The notes: generated by a model from the letters alone, not told the origin. Counted from the first letter of the stretch, positions 25,242 through 36,181 are shown. The stretch is DNA of 64,000 bases from an uncultured Nioella sp. (GCA_947495575.1 CANLZL010000002.1:496001-560000), one strand, 5' to 3'. Translations and numbers: made by a program.

Positions 25242-25799
25242 ATGCACCCCACTACACCACCGCGCCCAATCCCGTCTTCCGCAGCCACGCAACTTGAGGC
25301 TCTGTTGCCAGACCTGTTGCGTGTAGCGCGTTACCTGACACGGGACCGCGACACCGCAGATGATCTGGTGCAGGACATTGTCCTGCGTCTGTGGAGACGT
25401 ATGGCAGATACGGAAAAAGACCCCATCGACGATCTACGGCATTACGCATTTTCGGCATTGAGAAACCGCATTCGCGACCGCGGCGCCCGCCAATTGATAG
25501 AGGCGCAAGTATTCTCGAAACAGCCACTGGTAGAAGACACCGCCGCCGCCAAACTTGGCCCCGAAGCCCCTGCCCGCATCGCATGCAAAGATACATTGAA
25601 AGCCCTTGAAGACATGCCATCAGACCAAGCAGAACTTGTGCGCCTGTATGGGGTGCAGGGATTAAGCTACCTTGAAATTGCCGAACGATTGGGGATTGCG
25701 GAGGGCACAGTTACATCACGCTTGTCGCGCGCCCGGGCAGAGCTTAGGCGCAAAATGGGCTTGCCCGCCGGCGCGCCAGTAACGTTTCTTCTGGAATAA
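25242..25799 (+). CDS. ECF-type RNA polymerase sigma factor
   Basis: The ~185-aa protein has sigma region 2 ('LLRVARYLTRDRDTADDLVQDIVLRLW', in part) and region 4 ('LVRLYGVQGLSYLEIAERLGIAEGTVTSRLSRARAELR', in part). The start is uncertain: ATG 25242 begins close to the region-2 homology; ATG 25191/25194 are also possible and none has a strong ribosome-binding site. No anti-sigma gene follows; downstream is a convergent transglycosylase. Divergence from the EF-hand gene suggests mutual control. Confidence 0.82.
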   Translation: MHPTTPPRPIPSSAATQLEALLPDLLRVARYLTRDRDTADDLVQDIVLRLWRRMADTEKDPIDDLRHYAFSALRNRIRDRGARQLIEAQVFSKQPLVEDTAAAKLGPEAPARIACKDTLKALEDMPSDQAELVRLYGVQGLSYLEIAERLGIAEGTVTSRLSRARAELRRKMGLPAGAPVTFLLE

Positions 25800-25822
25800 C
25801 AGAGATTGAACCGCGGACGGCC

Positions 25823-26452
25823 TCAGGCACCAAGGATCGCCCGCACATAAGCCTGCGTTTCAGCGTAGGGCGGAACGCCGTCATATTGCACAACCGCCTC
25901 AGGCCCCGCGTTATATGCCGCCAAGGCCAGCCGCCAAGTGCCAAACCGCCGATATTGCTGCGCCAGGTAGCGCGCACCGCCATCAAGGTTCTGATGTGAA
26001 TTATGCGGATCGACGCCCAACAGGCTGGCCGTATCCGGCATCAGTTGCGCCAAACCAATCGCCCCCGCATGCGACAGCGCTTGCGTATTCCAGCCGCTTT
26101 CTTGAGTCACAAGACGCAAGAACAGGTCTTCGGGGATGCCATGGCGACGGGCTGCGTCCCGCGCTACTTCGATCAACGGACCTGAATAACTACCGGTGTA
26201 GCGCGCGATAACCTCTTCTTCATCCGCGCCCGGTTGCAAACGGTTTGAAAACTCATACTGCGTTGCCGCCCGGCTATCGAGGACATTGAGCTGCTGATTG
26301 AGCCGTGCCAGACGGTCCGAGCTTATGCCCTGAGCCGCCCCAGGCCCGGCGACCAAAAAGACGACAAGACTTGTCGAAAGGCTGAACGTGGTCAGACGCA
26401 AAACAACGCCCCTCAAATAATTTGCTACGAGCCGAATATAATAGATATCCAC
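25823..26452 (-). CDS. Lytic transglycosylase, SLT domain
   Basis: The 209-aa exported protein has a signal segment (~residues 15-40) and a C-terminal SLT/goose-lysozyme domain: '[31 protein letters not shown]' (in part), with the catalytic Glu in 'QESGWN', then '[16 protein letters not shown]...ALAAYNAGP'. It cleaves peptidoglycan to 1,6-anhydromuropeptides. It is divergent from ssb with 135 bases between. Confidence 0.88.
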   Translation of the reverse strand: MDIYYIRLVANYLRGVVLRLTTFSLSTSLVVFLVAGPGAAQGISSDRLARLNQQLNVLDSRAATQYEFSNRLQPGADEEEVIARYTGSYSGPLIEVARDAARRHGIPEDLFLRLVTQESGWNTQALSHAGAIGLAQLMPDTASLLGVDPHNSHQNLDGGARYLAQQYRRFGTWRLALAAYNAGPEAVVQYDGVPPYAETQAYVRAILGA

Positions 26453-26587
26453 ATGTTTTCCAGTATTTGCCGCAAGTGGCCCTGTTGTCGGCGGCCATTT
26501 GGCTTTTCTTAACCTTGTTGCGGTGCTTTAACGCCCGTGGTTCTCTGCTAAGAGAATCGAACAGAACAAAAGATATGGGGAAGAGAC

Positions 26588-27091
26588 ATGGCTGGTTCCG
26601 TCAACAAGGTCATTTTGGTTGGAAATCTGGGCCGTGACCCCGAAGTGCGATCGTTCCAAAACGGTGGCAAGGTCTGCAACCTGCGGATCGCGACCTCGGA
26701 AACATGGAAAGACCGCAACACTGGCGAACGCCGCGAAAAGACCGAATGGCATTCAGTTGCAATCTTTCAGGAAGGTCTGGTGCGTGTTGCAGAACAGTAT
26801 CTGCGCAAGGGCTCCAAGGTTTATATCGAAGGTCAGCTGCAGACCCGCAAATGGCAGGACCAGTCTGGTGCGGACCGTTACTCTACCGAAGTTGTCCTCC
26901 AAGGATTTGGCGGCACATTGGTAATGCTGGACGGGCGTAGCGAAGGCGGCGGCGGCAACTATGGCGGCGGTGGCGGCCAAGGTGGTGGCGGCGGCTATCC
27001 CGATGATCGATTTGGTGGTGGTCAGGGCGGCGGCAATCAAGGCGGCGGCTTTGGTGGGTCCAAAGACATGGATGACGAGATTCCATTCTAA
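26588..27091 (+). CDS. ssb: Single-stranded DNA-binding protein
   Basis: The 167-aa protein has the N-terminal OB fold ('[19 protein letters not shown]...[11 protein letters not shown]', in part), a Gly-rich linker, and the acidic tip 'DMDDEIPF' that recruits DNA-repair partners. It coats single-stranded DNA in replication, repair and recombination. GGGGAAGAG precedes ATG 26588. A terminator follows at 27139. Confidence 0.96.
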   Translation: MAGSVNKVILVGNLGRDPEVRSFQNGGKVCNLRIATSETWKDRNTGERREKTEWHSVAIFQEGLVRVAEQYLRKGSKVYIEGQLQTRKWQDQSGADRYSTEVVLQGFGGTLVMLDGRSEGGGGNYGGGGGQGGGGGYPDDRFGGGQGGGNQGGGFGGSKDMDDEIPF

Positions 27092-27138
27092 GGTTGATCA
27101 GACCACGGCCACCTGTGTGACCGCAAGATTTTTGGATC

Positions 27139-27172
27139 TGGCGCAAGAGGCATCTCTTGCGCCATTTCTATT
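27139..27172 (+). terminator. Intrinsic terminator of ssb
   Basis: TGGCGCAAGAG pairs with CTCTTGCGCCA (perfect 11-bp stem, GCAT loop), followed by TTTCTATTT. Confidence 0.88.
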
Positions 27173-27259
27173 TGGGCTTGTATGGGTGGAGAGCTCTCGG
27201 ATGTTTCAGTCAAAAGTATCTGGAGTACAATCAAGTTGGAGACGGTGAAGGGAACCACT

Positions 27260-28447
27260 ATGGCTGGAATCAACCCAAATTTTTCGGCAACTTTTCCACC
27301 GCCTGTAATGGAAGCACGCCGGTGGATAGACGCCGTAACCTTTCCAGCAAATCGACCGCTGATTAATCTCAGCCAAGCTGCGCCTGTTGATCCCCCGCCC
27401 GAGGGCTTGCGCCAAGCCATGGCCGACGCCATCCTGACCCAACCGGAGAGCCACCTTTACGGGCCAGTCCTTGGAAATATGGACTTGCGCGAGGAACTGG
27501 CAGCGCGAACCGAGCGCATTTACGGCACCGATGTCCATGCCGGGCAAATTGCCATCACCTCTGGCTGCAATCAGGCTTTTGCGGCTGTGATGGCCACTTT
27601 GGCCGGTGAAGGCGACGCGGTTATCCTGCCCGCGCCCTATTATTTCAATCACAAGATGTGGCTGGATATGACAGGTGTTGCGACGCAGGTTTTGCAGACC
27701 GGGCCCACATTGCTGCCCGATCCCGACGCTGCAAAGGCTTTGATCACACCGGGTACCAAGGCCATTGTGCTGGTCTCGCCCAACAATCCCGGCGGCGTGG
27801 AATATCCCGCAGAGCTGCTGAGAGCTTTTCTGGACCTTGCCCGTGATCATGGGCTGGCCCTGATCCTCGATGAAACCTATCGCGATTTTCACATTCGTGA
27901 GGGTGCCCCACATGATCTTCTCAATGATCCCGATTGGGCGGACACGCTGATCCAGCTTTACTCCTTTTCTAAATCCTATCGCCTCACCGGACATCGAGTG
28001 GGGGCAATATTGGCCTCAGAGTCGCGGTTGGCAGAGGTCGAGAAATTCCTCGACACGGTCACCATCTGCCCCAGCCAGATCGGCCAGATCGGCGCGCTTT
28101 GGGGCATGCGAAACCTGGATAGTTGGCTGGCGGGGGAACGGCAGGAAATTCTGGAGCGTAGACGCGCGGCCGACGCCGTATTTGCCGAGTTGCCGGGTTG
28201 GTCTGTGTTGGGATGCGGGGCGTATTTCACCTATCTGCGACATCCATTCGACGCCGCCTCAGATGTGGTTGCACGGGCGTTGGTGCAAAAGGCCAGCCTT
28301 TTGACTTTGCCGGGTGCCATGTTCGGCCCCCTGAAGTCCGAAGGCGGGTCAGGCCTCGCCGAACGCTCGATCAGACTGGCTTTTGCCAATGCAAATGCCG
28401 CCACTTTGGCCGAAACGGGCGACAGGTTACGCGGCCTTTCCGTCTGA
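27260..28447 (+). CDS. Class I/II PLP aminotransferase
   Basis: The 395-aa protein has aminotransferase I/II signatures: 'YGPVLGNMDLREELA' at the N-side, 'ITSGCNQAFAAVM', 'VSPNNPGGVEYP', 'LILDETYRDF', and the PLP lysine in 'SFSKSYRLTGHRVG'. Substrate cannot be read from the sequence. ATG 27260 follows GAAGGGA; the frame is open upstream from 27182 without support. Confidence 0.88.
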   Translation: MAGINPNFSATFPPPVMEARRWIDAVTFPANRPLINLSQAAPVDPPPEGLRQAMADAILTQPESHLYGPVLGNMDLREELAARTERIYGTDVHAGQIAITSGCNQAFAAVMATLAGEGDAVILPAPYYFNHKMWLDMTGVATQVLQTGPTLLPDPDAAKALITPGTKAIVLVSPNNPGGVEYPAELLRAFLDLARDHGLALILDETYRDFHIREGAPHDLLNDPDWADTLIQLYSFSKSYRLTGHRVGAILASESRLAEVEKFLDTVTICPSQIGQIGALWGMRNLDSWLAGERQEILERRRAADAVFAELPGWSVLGCGAYFTYLRHPFDAASDVVARALVQKASLLTLPGAMFGPLKSEGGSGLAERSIRLAFANANAATLAETGDRLRGLSV

Positions 28448-28528
28448 GGGCCTTGCCCCCCCCCGTTCGAAGCCCTAAACCTTCCGCGCAAAGCCTGACA
28501 CAAGGCAAGAATCTGGGAGAAGGCTGGC

Positions 28529-30385
28529 ATGGCCAAGAGCGCGGGAAAAAAACTGTCTGACATGATTGTCTGGGTCATTATTGGCCTCTTGATGATCGGG
28601 CTTGCAGGGTTTGGCATCGGGAATTTCTCAGGTGGCAGCAGCGAGGTAGGTCGCGTTGGGTCCGAACCGATCACAGCCAATGAGTATGCGCGCGCCATTC
28701 AGGCCGAGATCCGCAATCAAGCCAATGCCGGCAGCCCGCTGACAAGCGTTACAGCGCTGGTTGCAGCCGGTATGGATCGCGCCATTCTGGACAGCCTTGT
28801 CGCCCGCGCGACGTTGGCCCATGAAGCCAATGAAATGGGGCTTTCTGTCGGTGATTTGGCCGTGGCCGAACAAATCCGCAACACGCCCAGTTTTGCCGGA
28901 CTTGATGGTCAGTTTGACCGGGAAGCGTATGAATTCACAATCGAACGGGCCGGGTTTGACGTTGCCGATTATGAAGAAACCGTACGGGACGATTTGATCA
29001 GGTCGCTCCTGCAGGTTGCAGTTATCGGTGGGCTTACTCCACCCGACGCCTACGCAGAGGCATTGGTGGCCTACCAGACCGAGACGCGCAATTTCACCAT
29101 GGCCCGCGTAACCGAAGGCGATCTGTCTGCCGGTTTGGCCGCGCCGACAGATGAAGAGTTGCAAACCTATTACGACGATAACGGCGCCCGGTTTGAACGC
29201 CCGGAACAGCGGGTCTTCAGCTACGCCTGGATCACGCCCGACATGATCATGGACGAGATCGAAATCGAAGAAGACCTGCTGCGTGAGCTATATGAAGAGC
29301 GCATCGCGGAATATGTGCAGCCTGAGCGTCGCCTACTGGAGCGCCTTGTGTTTCCATCGCTGGAAGAGGCCGAAGCCGCACGTGCCGCCCTGGACGCTGG
29401 CGAAACGGATTATGACACGCTGATCGAAGAGCGTGGCCTGACCCTGGACGATGTCGACCTTGGTGAAACTGCCGCAGGCGATCTGTCCGATGAAGCCGCC
29501 GAGGTGATCTTTGCGGATACCGAAAGCGAGATTCTCGGCCCGCTGGAAAGCCAGTTTGGCCCGGCCCTTTTCCGGATCAATGCAGTTCTATCGGCCACAG
29601 AAGTCACTTTTGAGGAGGCCGAGTCAGATCTGAGCGCAGAGCTGGCCGAAGATCGGGCGCGCCGAAATATCGCCGACATGGTCGAAGATTTGGATGATTT
29701 GCTGGCAGGCGGTGCCACATTGGAAGAATTGCCCAATGAAACTGCTCTGGTGGCCGATCAGATCACCTGGACTCCGGCAAGCGAAGACGGCATCGCAGCC
29801 TATGCTGCCTTTGGCGAAGCAGCCGAAGCCGCGCGCGAGGGTGATTTCCCGGAAGTGTTGGAACTGTCTGATGGAGGTCTTTTTGCCCTGCGTCTGGATG
29901 AGGTGATTGCCCCTGCAATCCCGCCCTTTGAAGAGATCCGCGATGAGGTTTCAGTGGCCTGGCGTGCCTCGGAATTGCGAGTTCGTCTGGAAGATCGGGC
30001 ACAGACACTTGCCGGTCAATTGGCGCTTTCCGGAAATCTGGACAGTCTCGGTCTGGACCTTCAGGAAGAAGTGCTGATCCGCCGTCAGGATTTCATCCCC
30101 GACGCGCCGCAAACACTGGTGGCGCAGGTCTTTCAATTGTCAGAACCCGGTGATCTTGTAGTGATCCCTGGCGCCCTGTCGGCCTACATTGTTCGCCTTG
30201 ATAGCATCAACCCTGGAACTCGCGGCGCGCCGGATACGGCTGTCCTGCAAGGATTAGTTGGCGCGCAGCTTGGGCAAAGCATCGCCGGGGACATTTTTGA
30301 AGCATACGGACAGGCCTTGCAGGCTGAGGTAGGCATTTCCATCGACCCGGCCACGATCAACGCGATCCACGCACAATTCCGCTGA
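28529..30385 (+). CDS. PpiD/SurA-N-like periplasmic folding protein
   Basis: This 618-aa protein is anchored by an N-terminal segment (residues ~12-34, IVWVIIGLLMIGLAGFGIGNF), followed by a SurA-N-like chaperone region ('VGSEPITANEYARAIQAEIRNQ', in part) and a degenerate parvulin-like centre (~245-400). It resembles PpiD, which helps outer-membrane and secreted proteins fold at the inner membrane. Parvulin active-site residues are not obvious, so chaperone activity alone is likely. It ends six bases before trpE. Confidence 0.83.
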   Translation: MAKSAGKKLSDMIVWVIIGLLMIGLAGFGIGNFSGGSSEVGRVGSEPITANEYARAIQAEIRNQANAGSPLTSVTALVAAGMDRAILDSLVARATLAHEANEMGLSVGDLAVAEQIRNTPSFAGLDGQFDREAYEFTIERAGFDVADYEETVRDDLIRSLLQVAVIGGLTPPDAYAEALVAYQTETRNFTMARVTEGDLSAGLAAPTDEELQTYYDDNGARFERPEQRVFSYAWITPDMIMDEIEIEEDLLRELYEERIAEYVQPERRLLERLVFPSLEEAEAARAALDAGETDYDTLIEERGLTLDDVDLGETAAGDLSDEAAEVIFADTESEILGPLESQFGPALFRINAVLSATEVTFEEAESDLSAELAEDRARRNIADMVEDLDDLLAGGATLEELPNETALVADQITWTPASEDGIAAYAAFGEAAEAAREGDFPEVLELSDGGLFALRLDEVIAPAIPPFEEIRDEVSVAWRASELRVRLEDRAQTLAGQLALSGNLDSLGLDLQEEVLIRRQDFIPDAPQTLVAQVFQLSEPGDLVVIPGALSAYIVRLDSINPGTRGAPDTAVLQGLVGAQLGQSIAGDIFEAYGQALQAEVGISIDPATINAIHAQFR

Positions 30386-30391
30386 GGGACC

Positions 30392-31903
30392 ATGGCGCTT
30401 ACCCCATCTTTCGACGCTTTCGAAAAGGGCTGGAATGCTGGCGCAAACCAGCTGGTGTATACCCGTCTGGCCGCTGATCTAGACACGCCTGTTTCGGTGA
30501 TGATGAAACTGGCCGATGCCGGGCAGGACAGTTTCGTTCTGGAATCTGTCACCGGGGGCGAAATCCGCGGCCGCTATTCCATGGTTGGGATGAAGCCCGA
30601 TTTGATCTGGGAATGTCACGGCGAAACCAGTCGCATCAACCGGGAAGCGCGCTTTGACCGGGACGCGTTTCAACCCTGTCCCGATGATCCGCTGACATCC
30701 ATCCGTGCGATCCTTGAAGAAAGCCGCATTGATATGCCTGCGGATCTGCCTGCAGCTGCGGCGGGGCTGTTTGGGTATCTCGGTTATGACATGATCCGTT
30801 TGGTTGAAAACCTGCCGGATGTGAACCCGGATCCACTGGCGCTGCCTGATGCCGTTTTGATCCGGCCTTCGGTCATCGCCGTCCTCGACGGGGTGAAAGG
30901 CGAAGTAACTTTGGTCTCGCCTGCCTGGGTGGGCTCAGGCTTGAGCGCACGAGCGGCCTATGCGCAAGCCGCAGAACGCGTCATGGACGCGGTGCGTGAT
31001 CTTGAACGCCAGCCAACAGCTTCAACCCGAGAGATGGGCGAAGCTGCACCGATTGCGGAGCCGGTGTCAAACTTTGCGAAAGCCGACTATCTGGCCGCCG
31101 TTGAAAAGGCCAAAGAGTATATCCGTGCGGGCGATATCTTTCAGGTTGTGCCCTCTCAGCGGTGGAGCCAGGAGTTCCGCGAACCGCCCTTCGCCCTTTA
31201 CCGGGCGCTGCGCCGCACCAACCCGTCGCCATTCATGTTCTTCTTTAACTTCGGTCCTTTCCAGGTTGTGGGGGCAAGCCCGGAAATCCTGGTCCGGGTC
31301 TTTGACAAGGAAGTTACCATCCGGCCGATTGCTGGCACCCGTCCGCGCGGCAAGACCGTGGAAGAAGACAAAGCGCTGGAAGCAGACTTGTTGGCCGATA
31401 AAAAAGAGCTGGCAGAGCATCTGATGCTGCTGGATCTTGGGCGCAATGACACGGGCAAAGTCTCCAAGATCGGGACGGTGCGCCCAACCGAAGAATTTAT
31501 TATCGAGCGCTACAGCCATGTGATGCATATCGTGTCCAACGTCGTTGGAGAGATTTCTGACGAACACGATGCCCTGTCGGCGCTTTTGTCCGGCTTGCCG
31601 GCCGGAACGGTATCAGGCGCACCCAAAGTGCGGGCAATGGAGATCATCGACGAGCTGGAGCCTGAAAAACGCGGCGTTTATGGCGGTGGTGTTGGTTATT
31701 TCAGTGCGGGCGGTGACATGGATATGTGTATTGCCCTGCGCACAGCCGTGGTGAAGGATGAGACGCTCTATATTCAGGCAGGCGGCGGCGTTGTGTATGA
31801 CAGTGACCCCGAGGCCGAGTTTGAAGAGACCATGAACAAGAGCCGTGCAATCAAGAAGGCCGCAGAAGAAGCGAGCCTGTTTTCAGGGCGCGGCAATAGC
31901 TGA
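30392..31903 (+). CDS. trpE: Anthranilate synthase component I
   Basis: The 503-aa enzyme converts chorismate to anthranilate for tryptophan synthesis, using ammonia from TrpG, which is not in the window. Family motifs: 'YIRAGDIFQVVPSQRW', 'PSPFMFFFNFG..VVGASPEILVR', 'PIAGTRPRGKT', 'HLMLLDLGRNDTGKV' and 'GTVSGAPKVRAMEIIDELE'. The 'ESVTGGEIRGRYSMVG' segment lies in the tryptophan-feedback region. GAGGGA precedes ATG 30392; the upstream PpiD-like gene is so close that co-transcription is likely. Confidence 0.95.
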   Translation: MALTPSFDAFEKGWNAGANQLVYTRLAADLDTPVSVMMKLADAGQDSFVLESVTGGEIRGRYSMVGMKPDLIWECHGETSRINREARFDRDAFQPCPDDPLTSIRAILEESRIDMPADLPAAAAGLFGYLGYDMIRLVENLPDVNPDPLALPDAVLIRPSVIAVLDGVKGEVTLVSPAWVGSGLSARAAYAQAAERVMDAVRDLERQPTASTREMGEAAPIAEPVSNFAKADYLAAVEKAKEYIRAGDIFQVVPSQRWSQEFREPPFALYRALRRTNPSPFMFFFNFGPFQVVGASPEILVRVFDKEVTIRPIAGTRPRGKTVEEDKALEADLLADKKELAEHLMLLDLGRNDTGKVSKIGTVRPTEEFIIERYSHVMHIVSNVVGEISDEHDALSALLSGLPAGTVSGAPKVRAMEIIDELEPEKRGVYGGGVGYFSAGGDMDMCIALRTAVVKDETLYIQAGGGVVYDSDPEAEFEETMNKSRAIKKAAEEASLFSGRGNS

Positions 31904-31912
31904 ATTGAGCTT

Positions 31913-31930
31913 CGCGGTCTAAAGGCCGCG
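31913..31930. terminator. Possible hairpin between trpE and the LysR gene
   Basis: CGCGGTC and GGCCGCG form a 7-bp stem (one G-U) between the convergent ends of trpE and the LysR gene; no U-tract follows on either strand. Confidence 0.35.
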
Positions 31931-31941
31931 ACCGGCGGGCG

Positions 31942-32853
31942 TCAGACCATTCGCCGCTTGGGCAGGCCGGATAACGCCTCAGCCATATAGTCAAAGACGA
32001 TGCGAATGCGCCGACTGGTGTGCAATTCGCGGTGGGTGATCAGCCAGTTTGGGAATAGAACCGGCTCAAGCCCCGGAATGTCGATACGCTCCAAATCAGG
32101 AAACTGATCGCCAACCGCATCGGACATCACTCCAAAACCAAGCCCAGCCCTAACCATTTGCCAATTGGCCACCGTTTCAGCGCAGCTCAGCCGAATATTG
32201 GGAGAGGTCAGATTGATCCCGCGTTTGCGCATTTCGGCCAACATAATTTCCGGATTGGCCATAGCGACCATATCTTTGCCATTGAGATCCTCGATCTTCT
32301 CTGGTCGCCCGTGGCGATCCAGCCAATCGCGAGACGCATAAAGCCCGCCTGACCCATCGGGGAGCCGCTTGGCAAAGAGCTCTGGGTCCTCAGGACGTAA
32401 GTGACGCACGGCGATATCAGCCTCACGCCGCCGGATGTCACTGATCTGGTTTTGGGACAGGACTTCGATGATCAGGCCCGGCGCAATTTCGCGAAGGCCA
32501 ACCAAGAGCGCGGGCATGGTATAGGCGGCAAAACCATCAGACACCGATATGCGCACTTCCCCGGTGACGTCCTGATTGTGCCCCGCAGCCGAGAGCGAAA
32601 TCCGTTCAGCCGCTGCACCCATCTGACGAACATGTTCCAACAAGTCGAGTCCGGCTTGGGTGAGCACCAAAGACTTCCCAACCCGTTCAAATAATGTGAT
32701 TTTTAAAGACTCTTCCAAGGCAGTGACTTGTCGGCCAAGGGTCGGTTGAGTCAAATTGAGCGCCCGTGCCGCGCCTGACAACGTGCCCTCCTCGACCGTG
32801 GCCAAAAAGGCCCGGACCTGATTCCAGTCAAAATTCACCGCCGCCCAATTCAT
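31942..32853 (-). CDS. LysR-family transcriptional regulator
   Basis: The 303-aa regulator has the N-terminal helix-turn-helix ('FLATVEEGTLSGAARALNLTQPTLGRQVTALEE', in part) and a C-terminal effector-binding domain. It is divergent from a methyltransferase gene 90 bases away, and a LysR-type dyad lies between them (32858-32874), so that gene and itself are the likely targets. Effector unknown. Confidence 0.92.
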   Translation of the reverse strand: MNWAAVNFDWNQVRAFLATVEEGTLSGAARALNLTQPTLGRQVTALEESLKITLFERVGKSLVLTQAGLDLLEHVRQMGAAAERISLSAAGHNQDVTGEVRISVSDGFAAYTMPALLVGLREIAPGLIIEVLSQNQISDIRRREADIAVRHLRPEDPELFAKRLPDGSGGLYASRDWLDRHGRPEKIEDLNGKDMVAMANPEIMLAEMRKRGINLTSPNIRLSCAETVANWQMVRAGLGFGVMSDAVGDQFPDLERIDIPGLEPVLFPNWLITHRELHTSRRIRIVFDYMAEALSGLPKRRMV

Positions 32854-32857
32854 GCAT

Positions 32858-32874
32858 ATTCGTATATAGAGAAT
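32858..32874. promoter_or_regulatory. Candidate LysR operator
   Basis: ATTC-N9-GAAT (attcgtatatagagaat) contains the T-N11-A dyad typical of LysR sites and sits five bases upstream of the LysR start in the divergent promoter region. Confidence 0.5.
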
Positions 32875-32943
32875 ACAGATTTATGCAATTTCTTTGGACG
32901 CGCGCGCGTGGGAAACTTGGGACAGATGAAGGAGATACCAAAG

Positions 32944-33570
32944 ATGAGTTCTAATGCCAGTTTCTGGGACCGCGAAGCCCGTCGCTACGCTGCGCGCCCA
33001 ATTTCAAACGTGGACAATTATGAGCATTCACTTGCGCGCACCCGGTCTTACTTGGGTTCCGAGGATCGCGTGTTAGAAGTGGGTGCTGGCACATCCTCAA
33101 CCGCCCTATTGCTCGCCCCGCATGTCGGCCACATCACAGCGTCTGATGTTTCGGCCGAAATGGTGGCCATTGGACGCGAAAAGGCCTGGGATCAATCGGT
33201 GAAAAATATTTCTATCGTTCAGGGCGTTTTGGGCGATGATGCCTTGGGATCCGGTCCGTTCGATGCCATTCTGGCCCACAATGTCCTGCACCTCATGCCA
33301 GATCTGACGCAGGACCTGTCTTTTATCATGGATCTTCTAAAGCCAGGTGGCATGTTCATTTCCAAGACACCGTGCCTGCGCGGAAAACGCATTCTGTTCT
33401 GGCCAATGATCAAGGTAATGCAGCTTTTCGGCAAAGCGCCATATGTGACGTTCATGTCCGACCAGGGCGTCATCGACCGCATTCGCAACGCAGGTTTCGA
33501 GGTCGTCGAGTATGACATCTATAAGGGTGGGTTGCTCAGTAGCTACGTGGTGGCGCGCAAACCAGCCTGA
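32944..33570 (+). CDS. Class I SAM-dependent methyltransferase
   Basis: The 208-aa protein has motif I 'VLEVGAGTSSTALLLAP', acidic 'ITASDVSAEMV' and 'FDAILAHNVLHLM', which bind S-adenosylmethionine, with a ubiE/methyltransferase-11-like core. Substrate unknown. ATG 32944 follows GAAGGAG; it is divergent from the LysR gene. Confidence 0.87.
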   Translation: MSSNASFWDREARRYAARPISNVDNYEHSLARTRSYLGSEDRVLEVGAGTSSTALLLAPHVGHITASDVSAEMVAIGREKAWDQSVKNISIVQGVLGDDALGSGPFDAILAHNVLHLMPDLTQDLSFIMDLLKPGGMFISKTPCLRGKRILFWPMIKVMQLFGKAPYVTFMSDQGVIDRIRNAGFEVVEYDIYKGGLLSSYVVARKPA

Positions 33571-33574
33571 TGCT

Positions 33575-33603
33575 TTGACTTCCCCCTGCCCGCTTTCTAG
33601 ATT
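33575..33603 (+). promoter_or_regulatory. Predicted sigma70-type promoter
   Basis: TTGACT and TAGATT with a 17-base spacer lie 31 bases before the gene at 33634. A hairpin (TGCCCGCTTTC 33587-33597 with GAAAGCGGGCA 33609-33619) overlaps the promoter and may double as terminator of the methyltransferase gene or as an operator. Confidence 0.55.
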
Positions 33604-33633
33604 GGCCGGAAAGCGGGCAAGGCCAGGGGCATA

Positions 33634-34041
33634 ATGTCAGATCTTCCAGAGTTCTATTTTCGCGTCAAAGAAAACGGCGCAGCTGTGTACCGGGTGGACA
33701 CGCAGAACCGCCAGCGGCGGATCGAAATGACCGAGATTGCCATGGCCAATGTCAATAATGGCAAGATCAAACCCCATGGCACTCATACGCTTACACCGGA
33801 AGAATTAAAGGTAATCGAAGAATGGATGGCAGAGCGTCAGGCCGTCTTGGAGGCCCGTGATCTGGACAATATCCACCGCGCCATTGATCACCTGAACCTG
33901 ACGACGCAATGGGCACAGGCACGCGCTTCGGATGACGCATTGGAGGAGATTACCGACCGACTGCTTTTGGCCATGCACGATTTACGGGCGACACTTGTTC
34001 GGAAGAAGGCCGACCGGTTGATGAAGGGGTCGAGCGAGTAA
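33634..34041 (+). CDS. Conserved hypothetical protein
   Basis: The 135-aa soluble protein reads 'FYFRVKENGAAVYRVDTQNRQRRIEMTEIA' (in part), then a long helical region rich in charged residues. I recall similar small proteins in Rhodobacterales; function unknown. It has its own promoter (33575-33603), and the next frame starts five bases after its stop. Confidence 0.7.
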   Translation: MSDLPEFYFRVKENGAAVYRVDTQNRQRRIEMTEIAMANVNNGKIKPHGTHTLTPEELKVIEEWMAERQAVLEARDLDNIHRAIDHLNLTTQWAQARASDDALEEITDRLLLAMHDLRATLVRKKADRLMKGSSE

Positions 34042-34046
34042 GCTAG

Positions 34047-34406
34047 TTGCCGTTGGTGCGTCCTAGAAAGTTCCGGTTTTATTCAGAAAATGTAGTTATG
34101 GGAGAAATGACCGCCGAGGGTTGTGACCCTCCGATGGGAGGCGCTGACGGTGGTTTCGTACCCGGAGACAAATTTCATTTGTTACCGCCTACCGTCTTTG
34201 CTCCGCCAAATGGAGATAAACAGTGGCTAGCGTCCGAGGTTCATTTTGGGGGGAAGCCACTGGATATGGTCGGCGCGATCGTCACCGAATTGCGTGACCT
34301 CTCAGGCAACTCTAGTTTCATGATAGGTGCAATCTCAGGCGTTCATCATGCCCAATTCAAAATGCTGTTCCCTGAGGCATTCGAAGATTATTTCAAAAGT
34401 TTCTAA
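34047..34406 (+). CDS. Hypothetical protein, atypical base composition
   Basis: The open frame (up to 119 aa) reads protein-like sequence such as 'GGFVPGDKFHLLPPTVF' and 'VHHAQFKMLFPEAFEDYF'. It is AT-richer than its neighbours. Its start is uncertain: TTG 34047, GTG 34056, or ATG 34098 (MGEMTAEGCDPP). No family recognised. Confidence 0.45.
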   Translation: MPLVRPRKFRFYSENVVMGEMTAEGCDPPMGGADGGFVPGDKFHLLPPTVFAPPNGDKQWLASEVHFGGKPLDMVGAIVTELRDLSGNSSFMIGAISGVHHAQFKMLFPEAFEDYFKSF

Positions 34407-34444
34407 CGTTCATCTGAACAGTTTTAGCCACGTTCCGGCGCGCC

Positions 34445-34696
34445 TCATGATCTGCCTCGCCCGCGCCCATAAACCGTAACCGCCCGAACTCCCAGTAAAC
34501 GCATCATGTCAAGCCAAGAGATCAAGGACAGGCGTCCAGCAGAATAGAGTGTTTCTCCGGTTGCCAGAAATTGCTGTGTCGCGCTGTCTGAATTGGAGGG
34601 GGTTGGCCCATTCACAGGACCCCTCAATTCCACCCAATCTGCACAAGTCGGGCCAAAACTGGCCAAAAGCACCGTTGTTCCCAAGATTGCGCGCAT
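34445..34696 (-). CDS. Possible small secreted protein, C-terminus perhaps frameshifted
   Basis: From ATG 34696 the 83-aa product begins with a signal-like segment (MRAILGTTVLLASFGPTCA) and continues 'DWVELRGPVNG...ATQQFLATGETLYSAGR', similar in style to small exported Rhodobacterales proteins of ~100-130 aa. The last 25 residues lose that pattern, which suggests a frameshift near 34530. Ribosome-binding site is weak. It is divergent from purB. Confidence 0.35.
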   Translation of the reverse strand: MRAILGTTVLLASFGPTCADWVELRGPVNGPTPSNSDSATQQFLATGETLYSAGRLSLISWLDMMRLLGVRAVTVYGRGRGRS

Positions 34697-34780
34697 CTGC
34701 GACACCCCGATTGCTTGTACCTTCAGGCTCTGCAGCCTATGAGAGCGGCAAATCCACATGACAATCAAGGCTGCCCTCGC

Positions 34781-36088
<1,308 letters not shown>

Positions 36089-36181
36089 AGCCTTTCCACC
36101 TCATCACAATTTTTCGTGATTGGGGCGGCAAAAGAAAAATATGGTACTCTTCCGCTAGTCTAGGCTGGCAGGGAGAGACCG

